The notes under the pieces: generated by a model
Seen by the model: only the letters and a program-made list of their open reading frames with translations
The model's database searches: none
Told to the model about the DNA's origin: nothing
Part shown: piece by piece, positions 1-7,874 of the stretch
How the letters are laid out: every line of letters starts with the position of its first letter
How positions within the stretch are numbered: the stretch's first letter is position 1
Source of the DNA: Cyclostephanos tholiformis
Taxonomy: Eukaryota; Bacillariophyta; Thalassiosirophyceae; Thalassiosirales; Thalassiosiraceae
Direction: 5' to 3'
Assembly (NCBI GenBank): GCA_036939975.1
Contig: JALLPB010001241.1
Span: forward strand, 1 to 10,576
Length of the DNA: 10,576 nt
Made by a program: the position numbers and the translations under genes

Positions 1-220
1 ATACACACCTAATGTCTGGCCTTGGGTCAGGCATGCCTAAAGTGTAACAATGGTTTCACAAGTTACAGTGAACTTCTGGGCTCATGTCAGTCAGTTTTGG
101 AAACCCTCGATGCAACCATTAATTACATTAAGTGCAAAATTAGGCATTTTTTATATACTTAGTTTGACTCATGAAACTTACCGCAGCTCTATTTCCACCA
201 AAAAATGACATGCCCAGGAG

Positions 221-231
221 TTGGCGGGAAA
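221..231. promoter_or_regulatory. E2F/DP-type binding site candidate
   Basis: TTGGCGGGAAA is an exact match to the classical E2F consensus read on the other strand (TTTCCCGCCAA). E2F/DP factors are widespread in eukaryotes and regulate S-phase genes. The site lies about 300 bp past the stop codon of the armadillo gene, so if functional it would more likely serve a neighbour beyond the left edge. An 11-bp match can occur by chance. Confidence 0.25.
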
Positions 232-303
232 GCACGGTTGGCCATTTTAGACCTTCACAGTTTGTGTTCTGATGTTGCTCATGCCCCAGCATGAATGGAA
301 GTA

Positions 304-320
304 TTAGACCTAAGGTCTAA
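304..320. repeat. Short perfect inverted repeat
   Basis: Eight-base arms TTAGACCT and AGGTCTAA flank a single A. An imperfect echo (TAGACCTCAGATCTA) follows immediately at 323-337. It could be a protein-binding dyad or chance; there is no T tract to suggest a terminator. Confidence 0.4.
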
Positions 321-535
321 CATAGACCTCAGATCTATTCTCAGACACAGGATTATACTTGTGTGGCAGTTTCTGTTTAAGAAATTCAACATTGAAATAG
401 TAGTCCATCACCTTGGGCCCTTTACAATACCACAACCTGTTCCCTCAATTCCAAAGGAATTAACATTTACAGTTGGGGTAATTCTAGGAGCAGGATATGA
501 CTAAAAATAATTAATGAAATGACTCCCTATCCATG

Positions 536-3283
536 TCATATCGATTCTAACTGTGCCAACACATACAATGCTTTCTGCTCGCAATTGGGTATTGATGTTG
601 CGATTGCCATCATAGGGCTAACATTTGCATCTATCATGCTTTTGATATTCTCCGGTATGCAAAGTTTGTGCAACAATGCCACGGCACGCTCCTGCACCTT
701 ATCATTCTCTCCATGCAAAACCATCGCCATTACAACTACATTCAATGCCCCATTGTTCACTGCTTGTACTTTAACGCTACTATCATTCGCAGCCATGTTG
801 CAAAGGACACCACACCCCCGTTCTTGTATGGTAGGCTCAGAAATATGTTTATGCATGGTGGAAACTATTACCGGAATAGCCCCTGCATCTAGCATCGTGC
901 TTTTGATCCGGGGGTTGACGCTTAGCGTCCATAATGCTCGGCATGCCTTCTCTTGCACGTCTAAATCATCAGCATGATCACGCATCGACCCAACAATGAC
1001 GTCGATGCCGCTATTCTCGCCCATGTAAGCTCGGTTATCCTCGTTGACGCCAATGATGCTTAACGCCCATGATCCGGAGGCCTGAATTGTCGGATTATCT
1101 TTGTGTTGTCGCATCACCTGGATTATCACGTCGATGGCTCCAGATTTCGCCAATATGATCTTGCTCTCGTCATCCTTCACACACAAATTTCGCAACCCCA
1201 CCAACGCTTGGGTCTGCACGCCGACATCCAACGGATTTACCACCATGCTTACTAAGATAGCATCGCACCCCCCGCAGTCGCGAATGCGCCCCCGCGCCTT
1301 CTGGTGCACGGCTAAATTCGCCAACACCGCACATCCATGCTCCTGCAAACCGGCCACGTCCACACTCTTATTCATGGCATTAATCGTCAATTCGACTAAT
1401 TTTGCATCGAGGGCACATTGCACGTTGTTCTCTGGCATGCACAGATTGCTTAGGGCTAGTAAGCATCCTTCCAAAACAGCGGTATCGTCTTCGTGTTCGT
1501 GCAGGGCGTCGACGAGGGCTTCGATGGCCCCTGCGTCGGCCATGACTGTTTGCAACACCTCCCCGTCTGCGCTCGCGATGAAGAACACCTTGCACGCGTC
1601 AATTTGTGCTACAGGGTCCTTAATGCACTTTCCCATTGCACTTACAATCACCTCGAATCCGCATATGCTCGCGCACTCCACCAAAAGATTTCTATCTGGA
1701 TTGTTGCACAGACTTAGCGCGTACAATGCCTCGGTCTGGACAGGGATGCTTTGCGCATTGATCATCATGATGTTCACGATGCCCAGGTACGATATATTTT
1801 CATCATTTAACGATAGGATGGCGTTCTTTTCCTCCTTGGTTAATTTTTTTACGTTCGACGAGGGCAAGTATTCCGTGGCGCTGTTGAAATCCGCCGATTC
1901 CGAATCATTAGACTGATCTTCGTCATCCTCAAATAGGTCCTCGATGTTGATCCCATCTAGGAAAACCACCGAGGGTCGATCAGTTTGTCGCTTCAAAAAC
2001 GAAGACCGACGACTACTGCTGTCATTACCATGATAGGGGTTGCTTACGCGCCCCCCTTTATCTGTATTCCATGTAGCGTTTTTTATTCTGCTTCCATCGT
2101 TCTTCTTTTTAGATCCAGGGGAGATATTTCCGACGCTCTTTGCTATGCTCCTGAAGCTCTTGTTGGTGCTTTCGTCGCCCTTCGCTTCATTCCTTATCCT
2201 CCAGTCTGGGTTGTAATTTTTCTCTCGGGACCCATCAGTCCGTACGATATCATCAATCGTCTTCACATCGTAGTAGTCGTCTTCTTCGTCATCTTCTTCG
2301 TGGGGTATTGTCGGACTTATGCCCCCCCCCCCCTCCGCATTCCATGATATTGTTCTGCTTCCATCACTCTTCTTTTTACTTCTAAAAGAGGTCGATTTTT
2401 TGCTACTGAAGCTCTTTTTAGTGCAATTGTAATTTTCCTCCCGGGATCCATCAGCAGTCCGCACGATGTCATCAACCGTCTGCACATTGTCGTCGTCGTC
2501 TTCTTCGTCATCTTCGGATATTGTCGGACTTATGCCTCCCCCCCTCTCCGCATTCCATGATACAGTTCTGCTTCCATCACTCTTCTTCTTACTTCTAAAA
2601 GAGGTCGATTTTTTGCTCCTGAAGCTCTTTTTAGTGCTGTTGTAATTTTCCTCTCGTGATTCATCGGCAGTCCGCAAGATATCATCAACTGTCGGCACAT
2701 TGTCGTCGTCGTCTTCGTCGTCTTCTTCGTCGACTTCTTCGTGAGGTATTGTCGTGTCAGTCGTGTTCTCACGAGGATTAATATTGAGCGAGAATCTGAA
2801 GTCTGCTTGCAGTGTCGCCGCCGGGTTTGATCCCACCGGCATTGGCATACGAAGATTCTTCTCCGTGAGATCACCGGACGAGTACGAAAGCTTCTGAGTA
2901 AGAAATCTACTTTCCCCCGCCACCTCGGTCTTCGGCAGTATGACAGTCTGCGACATCGTCGACTTACGAAGGAACGTCCGACTCATCGCGCCCCTGGGGG
3001 CTCTTTTCGCGGATGCGGACGAGGTGGGGGGGGGCGTCACATCGACGGGTGCGCACGCCGCGATAAGCTCCTCCCCCTTCGTCGGATCCTGGGGATGGCA
3101 AGTCAGGCAACGTCCGTTCAGCACCAGGCCGGGTTCGGTGATCGGCTCGAGCTTGAAGAGCTTCTTCTTGAAGCACTTCGCGCCGCACTTGGTGCACTGT
3201 CCGTTGCGCAGTCGCTTCTCGATGAGCTCCTCCTGGGAGAGGACCTGCCCCCCCGAGGAGAGGTCGTTCCCGATCGTGTCCAT
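536..3283 (-). CDS. Armadillo-repeat protein with N-terminal Cys cluster and repetitive disordered linker
   Basis: A complete 915-residue intronless ORF. The ATG at 3281-3283 is the first after an in-frame stop (TAG, complement of 3305-3307). Residues 30-62 form a possible zinc-binding cluster: C30-x2-C33-G-x2-C37, then C59-x2-C62. Residues about 178-416 are disordered, with three tandem repeats of acidic runs followed by SKKS/SFRSKKK-type basic-serine stretches. From about residue 490 to the end there are roughly ten 42-45-residue armadillo-type repeats, recognisable by the recurring V-Q-E-x-A/G-C-x-A-L-x-N-L core and the G-A/G-I-x-x-I-V start of each unit. Such solenoids bind partner proteins, and no enzymatic motif is present, so an adaptor or scaffold role is inferred; partner and location are unknown. 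The protein resembles a style of armadillo protein common in diatoms, from memory. The ORF is undisturbed although a transposon ends 101 bp upstream of its ATG. Confidence 0.88.
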   Translation of the reverse strand: MDTIGNDLSSGGQVLSQEELIEKRLRNGQCTKCGAKCFKKKLFKLEPITEPGLVLNGRCLTCHPQDPTKGEELIAACAPVDVTPPPTSSASAKRAPRGAMSRTFLRKSTMSQTVILPKTEVAGESRFLTQKLSYSSGDLTEKNLRMPMPVGSNPAATLQADFRFSLNINPRENTTDTTIPHEEVDEEDDEDDDDNVPTVDDILRTADESREENYNSTKKSFRSKKSTSFRSKKKSDGSRTVSWNAERGGGISPTISEDDEEDDDDNVQTVDDIVRTADGSREENYNCTKKSFSSKKSTSFRSKKKSDGSRTISWNAEGGGGISPTIPHEEDDEEDDYYDVKTIDDIVRTDGSREKNYNPDWRIRNEAKGDESTNKSFRSIAKSVGNISPGSKKKNDGSRIKNATWNTDKGGRVSNPYHGNDSSSRRSSFLKRQTDRPSVVFLDGINIEDLFEDDEDQSNDSESADFNSATEYLPSSNVKKLTKEEKNAILSLNDENISYLGIVNIMMINAQSIPVQTEALYALSLCNNPDRNLLVECASICGFEVIVSAMGKCIKDPVAQIDACKVFFIASADGEVLQTVMADAGAIEALVDALHEHEDDTAVLEGCLLALSNLCMPENNVQCALDAKLVELTINAMNKSVDVAGLQEHGCAVLANLAVHQKARGRIRDCGGCDAILVSMVVNPLDVGVQTQALVGLRNLCVKDDESKIILAKSGAIDVIIQVMRQHKDNPTIQASGSWALSIIGVNEDNRAYMGENSGIDVIVGSMRDHADDLDVQEKACRALWTLSVNPRIKSTMLDAGAIPVIVSTMHKHISEPTIQERGCGVLCNMAANDSSVKVQAVNNGALNVVVMAMVLHGENDKVQERAVALLHKLCIPENIKSMIDANVSPMMAIATSIPNCEQKALYVLAQLESI
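2037..2749 (-). repeat. Three tandem in-frame repeats within the armadillo gene
   Basis: The linker-coding DNA consists of three consecutive copies: 2522-2749 (76 codons), 2309-2521 (71 codons) and 2037-2308 (about 91 codons, the most diverged). Each encodes an acidic D/E run, then a V/I-DDI-x-RT segment, a SREENYN-like segment, a basic-serine stretch ending in KKxDGSR, and a W-N-x-x-x-GG ending. Copies 1 and 2 are nearly identical, indicating a recent duplication; copy 3 carries an insertion in the basic part. Copy 2 contains a run of 12 C on the plus strand (2322-2333), encoding glycines. Confidence 0.85.
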
Positions 3284-3384
3284 TCGTGAAAACGATGGGG
3301 GTCTCTATTCTTGTTCAAAGAATACCCCCGACCCGCCTTCGCCGGCGAGATCTATGTAGGTGCACTCCTTTTTTATTGGGAAAA
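3284..3384 (-). promoter_or_regulatory. Upstream remnant and likely 5' UTR/promoter of the armadillo gene
   Basis: Only 101 bp separate the armadillo ATG from the terminal inverted repeat of the transposon. On the minus strand a CCAAT pentamer lies at 3375-3379, about 92 bp before the ATG and within ten bases of the transposon end. No TATA box was recognised. The rest of the promoter must lie inside transposon DNA or have been displaced by the insertion. Confidence 0.4.
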
Positions 3385-3439
3385 CTGTCCCCATACCCTC
3401 ATTTGAGTTTCGGCGATGTTCAGTCACCCCGAATTTCGG
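3385..3439 (+). repeat. Left terminal inverted repeat, copy 1
   Basis: Aligns without gaps to the reverse complement of 7875-7929, with 47 of 55 positions identical by hand count. The outer 30 bases and the inner block GTCACCCCGAATTTCGG are best conserved. Long terminal inverted repeats are typical of the Mutator superfamily, and the ends are presumed transposase recognition sites. Confidence 0.9.
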
Positions 3440-3450
3440 AGAGTTTTTTT

Positions 3451-3994
3451 ATTACCCTCTTTTTTTCGTGTCTTGTAATTTGTTTACCTCATTTCTGTGT
3501 TCGGACGATTATTTTTTTCTCTCAGGCCTTGCTATATTTCCTTCTGCCCCACACTCATCAAAAGGCTTTCTACTTACCTCGTAGATTGGATGTAGCTGTT
3601 AATTTACCTCGCCGCACTAGTGTTTATCTTCCACTCTGAAGCCTGCTTCAGTCGCGTGTGCTCGATGGTTTCGTGCCCTTTTAGGGTTAATCTTGTGGTT
3701 TAGGTTTTCTCCTTACCTCCCTAAGTCAATTATTATAATTTTTGGTTTACCTCACTATTAAAAATATCTATTTTTAATTTACCTCACTGGATTATAATTT
3801 TTGTTTACCTCGTCTGAAAATTATTTTTAGTTTACCTCATTAATGTTGTCCACAGTTGTTACTGTACCCCCTAGTATTTTGAATTACTTACTTATACCTC
3901 ATATCATGATCAAATATGTTTTACTTTACCTCGACAAAACAAATATTGCATGTGTTTACATGTATCGTGCGAAATAGTCCTGTTTCTTTACCTT
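3451..3994 (+). repeat. Left subterminal TTTACCTC array, copy 1
   Basis: Nine exact TTACCTC heptamers start at 3484, 3574, 3604, 3713, 3747, 3779, 3805, 3832 and 3926, with near-matches at 3451 (TTACCCTC), 3893 (TATACCTC) and 3987 (TTTACCTT). All are on the plus strand. Between 3730 and 3840 they fall in a tandem array of roughly 26-34-bp units with the wider pattern ATTTTTGTTTACCTCAC. Clustered subterminal repeats are known transposase-binding sites in several DNA transposon superfamilies; that role here is inferred. Confidence 0.8.
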
Positions 3995-4056
3995 GTTGTC
4001 TTAAGGGCCTGCTAGATTGCCTCGTGGACATACCTCCGCCATCGACTTCCCTCACA

Positions 4057-4179
4057 ATGCCTGATCGATTTCCGGGATCACCATCACTTGCATCTACTTC
4101 ACCCTCGCCAGTCATTTTCCGTCTCCATCGCCCCCATCATGGCAAACACAAGTCCGATCGACCCCACTGCGAGGCGTAG
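4057..4179 (+). CDS. Upstream ORF overlapping the transposase start
   Basis: A 40-codon frame beginning MPDRFP overlaps the transposase ATG (4139) in another frame. The same frame is present in copy 2 at 8763-8885 with exactly the same length and no indels, despite many substitutions. It is rich in proline and serine with no domain. It may be a translated upstream ORF that dampens transposase production, or the shared length may be a by-product of DNA similarity. Translation is not shown. Confidence 0.3.
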   Translation: MPDRFPGSPSLASTSPSPVIFRLHRPHHGKHKSDRPHCEA

Positions 4180-6580
4180 CGCCAGGGTTAGTGCTCGCAC
4201 TACTACAACAAACAATAGGCAACATGTTGCTGCCGCGATGCCAACGCTCGTGCGGGATCCACCACCCAGCGAGAATAGGCGCTACCCAGCACGTGGCAAT
4301 AGAACTCCCTTTCCAAGTCCTCCGAAAGTGATAACAACGCATGTCGACTACACGCCGCTGGATCACCGCTCCCCAAGCTTGCCCGCCATTGATGAATTGC
4401 AGACTACTATTGCAACTTTGGGTGACACTGCGACCGATGAAGACAACCGTAGCATTCAGCAGCAAAATTCATTCTCTGGTATCGAAGCTATTCTACAAGC
4501 CGATAAGACCGCCTCCCCACCTGCCTCCCCCAGTATTACTCTAGATTTTGATAGAGTCGAGGTCTCTCATGCTGCCGCACCCCCCCCTGCCACATCGAAG
4601 AGTTCGGCAGAGACGAAGGAAGATTATGATGAATTCAAGACGTCGGGAGAGATGGATGAAGATTATGATGACTTCCTGGAAGACAATCTACGAAAACTCG
4701 ACGCCCCAATTGACGACCATTACTCCTCGTGCTACTCGAGTGACTCAACTAACGCGGACGACCCAGAGTGGGAGGATGACTCGTCTGTTGATGAAGATTA
4801 CCTTGCGGCCGATTTGGACTTGGATGAGGAGGTTCGGCGTTTGGAGAACACAATCCCAACTAGAGTAACGAAGTCGGGAAAGCGTGCCAGTTTGAACCGT
4901 GCTAAGCACGGCCCGGAGATGCCTTGTTACGATGGCATGTCTGCAGCAGAGAGGCAAGTGTCCGAAGAGGTGTTTGTAAAACAGAGGAAGAAGCACCTAG
5001 ATGCAAGCCGGCACGCTATGTTGAGAGAAGCAGAGATACACCACAACGAAAGCACGGCGACCATTATCTTCACGGGGAACTTGTCACCGACACTTCGTAC
5101 GATGGACCAGGTGCGTAGGGAGCGATTGCGTGTAGGCCTCACATTTCCTAATCGAGAAATTATTGTCCTTCGCGTTGCAGAAGAGGCAAATCTTCGTCAC
5201 CTTTATTTTTCAACGGTTAAAAGTGATTCAGCAAAGCTAGTCTGCAGAGGTAAAGACGGTTTCTTGGTTTATGCAAATAACTCCGTTGCTGACGGATGGA
5301 AGATAACGAAATGCAACGTCCGTGTTGAGGATAACTCGGATGTGCATAACAATGACTCCCCAACAACGCCAGAAAAGCCTCTGTTTGAGAAGAGATCACC
5401 GTACAAGGCTGCTTGGATTGTGCCGCTCATAGCTGCAACAATTGCAGACACGCCCATGGCTTCGGCTCAGGTCCTACAATCATTGCTTGCGCCATATGGG
5501 CATCGCTATTGTTTCTCTAGCTCAATCATACAGAATGCGAGATCGGAAGCTCGCAAGCTCATATTTGGTGAGCCCGACAACAATGTTGCATATGCTATGT
5601 TCGTACGGGACCAGTTGCAGCGCGAGGGACATCATGTCGTCTTGGACTTCAAGTCGCGGAAGGATATCATCCGCCAGATGGAGAAGATTGTCATCGCGGA
5701 TGAGATGAATCGTCGGAAGGAGCACCAACTACAACCATTGTTGGCACACGAACGGATGCCGTTTATCACGCAGTGGAAGCATGCGAATTCAGATGTCCTC
5801 ATGGCAAAGTTGGGATCAGTAAGTGAATCCCCTCCACTTAAGTTCCTAGACCGAATCTTTTTTGCACCCTCGTTTAGCACAAGTACTGTACCATATTTGC
5901 AGAGGGTGTTCATGGCCGATGCATGTCATCTGCATTTTGGAAAGTATACTCTCTTTGGGTGCTATGGAGTCACGGCCAACTCAAACATGTCCCCGGTAGG
6001 GTTTGCAATTGTATTTGGCAATGAGAATGGAGAATGCTGGTGTGCTTTCTGGAAATTCATCAGATCTTTGCACCCGGAGATGAACACGGATGATGTTACA
6101 GTTATTACCGATCAAGACAAGGGACAAATGGGCACTCTCGCCCAGGAGATGCCCAACGTAGTACAGTTCCACTGCTCATGGCATCGCCGACAGAATATTA
6201 TGAAGAGGTGCGGGGGAGGTGGGGGAAAGATGCCATATTCGGCCATGTGGATGTACAACAAGCTTGTTGGAGCCCATTCAGTAGCACTACTTGACCACTA
6301 CAAGATGGAACACTTCCCAACGATGGACAACTTTGATTTAACATATCTCAACTCTATCTCAGATACATCTCAGTATCCGGCATCTCGGTGTGCTATGGGA
6401 GAGAACATCTACATGTACCGCCATACGGCATCATGTGGCGCTGAGTCCATGAATGCGGCATATAAGGAAGTTCATGCTCGTACTGCCATGGACTGTCTAA
6501 ATGCGTGTATTGTTCTCACAAATCATGAATGCGTTCGTTTTCTCAGACACAACAAGCATGGCAAATGGAGTCAGTGTTGA
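4139..6580 (+). CDS. MULE-family transposase, open N-terminal and catalytic portion
   Basis: The 813-residue open part of a Mutator-type transposase, which excises and reinserts the element in the nucleus. The ATG at 4139 has A at -3 and G at +4 and is conserved in copy 2; the frame extends further left only through a TTG. Residues 1-155 are low-complexity; 160-237 are strongly acidic (EDYDDF, DEDY); about 334-400 resemble the MuDR-type N-terminal DNA-binding domain, with C369 and C392. The MULE catalytic domain spans about 583-775: D594 in MADACH, D658 in VITDQDKGQ, C679-x2-H682 in the CSWH motif, and E769 in CGAESMNA. The DDE triad is therefore present. The reading frame ends early at 6578-6580, just after the catalytic domain; the remaining C-terminal coding sequence continues in other frames downstream. 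Family assignment is firm; activity is unlikely for this copy. Confidence 0.88.
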   Translation: MANTSPIDPTARRSARVSARTTTTNNRQHVAAAMPTLVRDPPPSENRRYPARGNRTPFPSPPKVITTHVDYTPLDHRSPSLPAIDELQTTIATLGDTATDEDNRSIQQQNSFSGIEAILQADKTASPPASPSITLDFDRVEVSHAAAPPPATSKSSAETKEDYDEFKTSGEMDEDYDDFLEDNLRKLDAPIDDHYSSCYSSDSTNADDPEWEDDSSVDEDYLAADLDLDEEVRRLENTIPTRVTKSGKRASLNRAKHGPEMPCYDGMSAAERQVSEEVFVKQRKKHLDASRHAMLREAEIHHNESTATIIFTGNLSPTLRTMDQVRRERLRVGLTFPNREIIVLRVAEEANLRHLYFSTVKSDSAKLVCRGKDGFLVYANNSVADGWKITKCNVRVEDNSDVHNNDSPTTPEKPLFEKRSPYKAAWIVPLIAATIADTPMASAQVLQSLLAPYGHRYCFSSSIIQNARSEARKLIFGEPDNNVAYAMFVRDQLQREGHHVVLDFKSRKDIIRQMEKIVIADEMNRRKEHQLQPLLAHERMPFITQWKHANSDVLMAKLGSVSESPPLKFLDRIFFAPSFSTSTVPYLQRVFMADACHLHFGKYTLFGCYGVTANSNMSPVGFAIVFGNENGECWCAFWKFIRSLHPEMNTDDVTVITDQDKGQMGTLAQEMPNVVQFHCSWHRRQNIMKRCGGGGGKMPYSAMWMYNKLVGAHSVALLDHYKMEHFPTMDNFDLTYLNSISDTSQYPASRCAMGENIYMYRHTASCGAESMNAAYKEVHARTAMDCLNACIVLTNHECVRFLRHNKHGKWSQC

Positions 6581-7345
6581 CACAAGCAGGAGTGGAGGAG
6601 CTTACGAGCATAGTACACGAGATCAGTGACACAATTTTTTGGGTAACTGTCATGGAACAGGATGATGAATGGAAATGCCTGGTACAGAGGAGTGGTGTGG
6701 GATCCAATTGGTACACATGTACATTCCCAAAGGAGCAAATGAATGGATCTCACTTTGGAAGGTGTACCACAAGACATCAGTGGCTCCGTGTGACCACATG
6801 GTTGCTGCTGTGTAGAGTGGAAAGCTACCACCCGTCTTCACGACAGTATCTATTATGCCTTGGTGGTGGCACCGGGATCAGTGGCAAAAGCAACTGCCCA
6901 AGGATGTCTATCTGTCATGTTCTCATACCATTCAGTCAATAAAAGAGAATCGCTTGCCAGACTACACAATTCGTTCTGCTCCTGATTGGATATCAGGAAA
7001 GAAGTCTGGCTGCCCAAAAGACGTGAAAAAGAAGAAGTCTGGAATGGAGGTGGCCATGACAAAGGCAAGGAGGAAGATGAAACAAACAGATTCAAGTGGA
7101 GAGGACAAAAGAGCAAAGAAGAAAAAAGGGGAGGGAAGGATCCGTTGTGAGTTATGGGGAAAGTTCAACCATGAATCGAAGGATTGCACTCTTCTACAGC
7201 ATAGGGTTATTCCAGAATTAGAGGTTGATTGTGTCAAAGATGCTGAAAGGATATGTCAGGAGAAGAGGATGTGGTAGACTAGACTCAAACCACGACTGAA
7301 GACGATGAAAGATTCAATGAGTATGGAATGGAAGCAGTGCTATAG
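6554..7345 (+). pseudogene. Broken C-terminal part of the MULE transposase, copy 1
   Basis: The transposase continues in three frames. One runs from about 6554 to 6715 (AWQMESVLTQAGVEELTS). A second runs from about 6720 to 7248 and holds a degenerate SWIM-type finger ending PCDHMVAAV, an in-frame TAG at 6813-6815, then WWWHRDQWQKQ, PKDVYLSC and APDW. A CCHC zinc knuckle follows at about 7146-7190, in which the second Cys is Trp (C-x2-W-x4-H-x4-C). Comparison with copy 2 shows a lost A at 7246-7248 and an AAG-to-TAG change at 7280-7282 before the ancestral stop at 7343-7345. Each frame change fits loss of one base. SWIM followed by a CCHC knuckle is a usual C-terminal order in MULE transposases, which supports one gene rather than several small ORFs. 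Confidence 0.75.
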
Positions 7346-7388
7346 ATGGACAGAAGAATTGCAGCAAAGTATAACACTATAGGAACAC

Positions 7389-7511
7389 TTATTTCAGCAA
7401 TGCTCTTGCTGTTGCTCCCCTCCTCATTGCTATTATTGTTCTCCATTGCATCGATTAGTTCTGCACACTTCCCCCACCAGCGACAACCACCATACACATT
7501 TTCGCCTTCAT
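7389..7511 (-). pseudogene. Remnant of an antisense zinc-finger gene, copy 1
   Basis: This stretch matches the minus-strand gene of copy 2 (9336-9626). It retains the start region (ATG at 7509-7511) and the C-terminal part (GKCAELIDAMENNN, then a SKSIA ending) but lacks about 165 bp that encode the zinc finger. A 2-bp difference near 7395 shifts the frame past the ancestral stop. The tryptophan codon that is TGA in copy 2 is intact here (CRWWGKC). Alternatively the finger segment was inserted into copy 2. Confidence 0.5.
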
Positions 7512-7572
7512 GATGCCACAAGCAATGCTCGATTAACCCTAAATGTACACAGAAAAGCAGATCCAGTAAAGT

Positions 7573-7865
7573 GAGGTAAAGGAATATCGACTTTGTACGT
7601 CGAGGTGAAATAAAAACAGACTAGTCATGTCATGAGGTAAACAAAAAACACATACGAATAAATGGATGCGGGACTGACGACAATCACAGCAGAAAAAAGG
7701 AGTGAGGTAAACAAAAACTATTTCAGATAATGGTGAGGTAAACAAAAAGTACATTTTCACAGAGTGAGGTATTATAAATAGTATTGCCAAGGTAAATGAA
7801 AAATGAAAAAGCGATAGCTCGGGGACCAAGAAGTTCCGAACAAACAATTTCTTTGTGAGGTAAAG
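7573..7865 (-). repeat. Right subterminal GAGGTAAA array, copy 1
   Basis: Five exact GAGGTAA motifs start at 7573, 7634, 7704, 7735 and 7857, with near-matches at 7602, 7766 and 7789. The three central ones share GAGGTAAACAAAAA, the exact complement of the extended left-array pattern TTTTTGTTTACCTC. The two arrays thus face each other as inverted sets inside the terminal repeats. No gene is seen here; the 102-codon minus-strand frame at 7539-7847 merely reads through the array. Confidence 0.8.
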
Positions 7866-7874
7866 TAAAATCAG

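Larger units (their letters stand above)
1..535. other. Intergenic DNA downstream of the armadillo-repeat gene
   Basis: No convincing gene is visible in this stretch. A 69-codon open frame at 295-504 (plus) has no recognisable domain and no sign of constraint. The region is AT-rich on its left side and holds a short E2F-type site (221-231) and a small palindrome (304-320), listed separately. It should contain the 3' UTR and polyadenylation signals of the minus-strand gene that stops at 536, but no signal could be assigned with confidence. Confidence 0.6.

Noticed and set aside
295..504. 69-codon plus-strand ORF downstream of the armadillo gene
   Set aside because: No domain, no compositional support, and a hydrophobic mix typical of random AT-rich frames.
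1101..1916. 271-codon plus-strand ORF
   Set aside because: It lies wholly antisense to the armadillo repeats, and its Cys/Thr/Ala-rich composition is a mirror of that coding sequence.
3308..3322. Heat-shock-element-like dyad TTCTTGTTCAAAGAA upstream of the armadillo gene
   Set aside because: Spacing between GAA/TTC units does not fit the nGAAnnTTCn pattern; too weak to call.
3680..3692. Telomere-type TTTAGGG repeat
   Set aside because: Only one unit is present, and it is part of a transposon-internal inverted block.
3451..3994. Possible CRISPR array
   Set aside because: The units are degenerate, unevenly spaced, in a eukaryotic-style transposon end, and have inverted partners at the other end.
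4088..4138. Extension of the transposase start to 4088
   Set aside because: The codon at 4088 is TTG; the first in-frame ATG with a good context, shared by copy 2, is at 4139.
6529..6942. Independent 137-residue gene after the transposase
   Set aside because: Its first part is the transposase continuing in another frame, and beyond about 6720 the family-like residues switch to yet another frame, so it is a piece of the broken C-terminus.
7539..7847. 102-codon minus-strand ORF
   Set aside because: It runs through the GAGGTAAA array; its F/L/S-rich content comes from T-rich repeat DNA.
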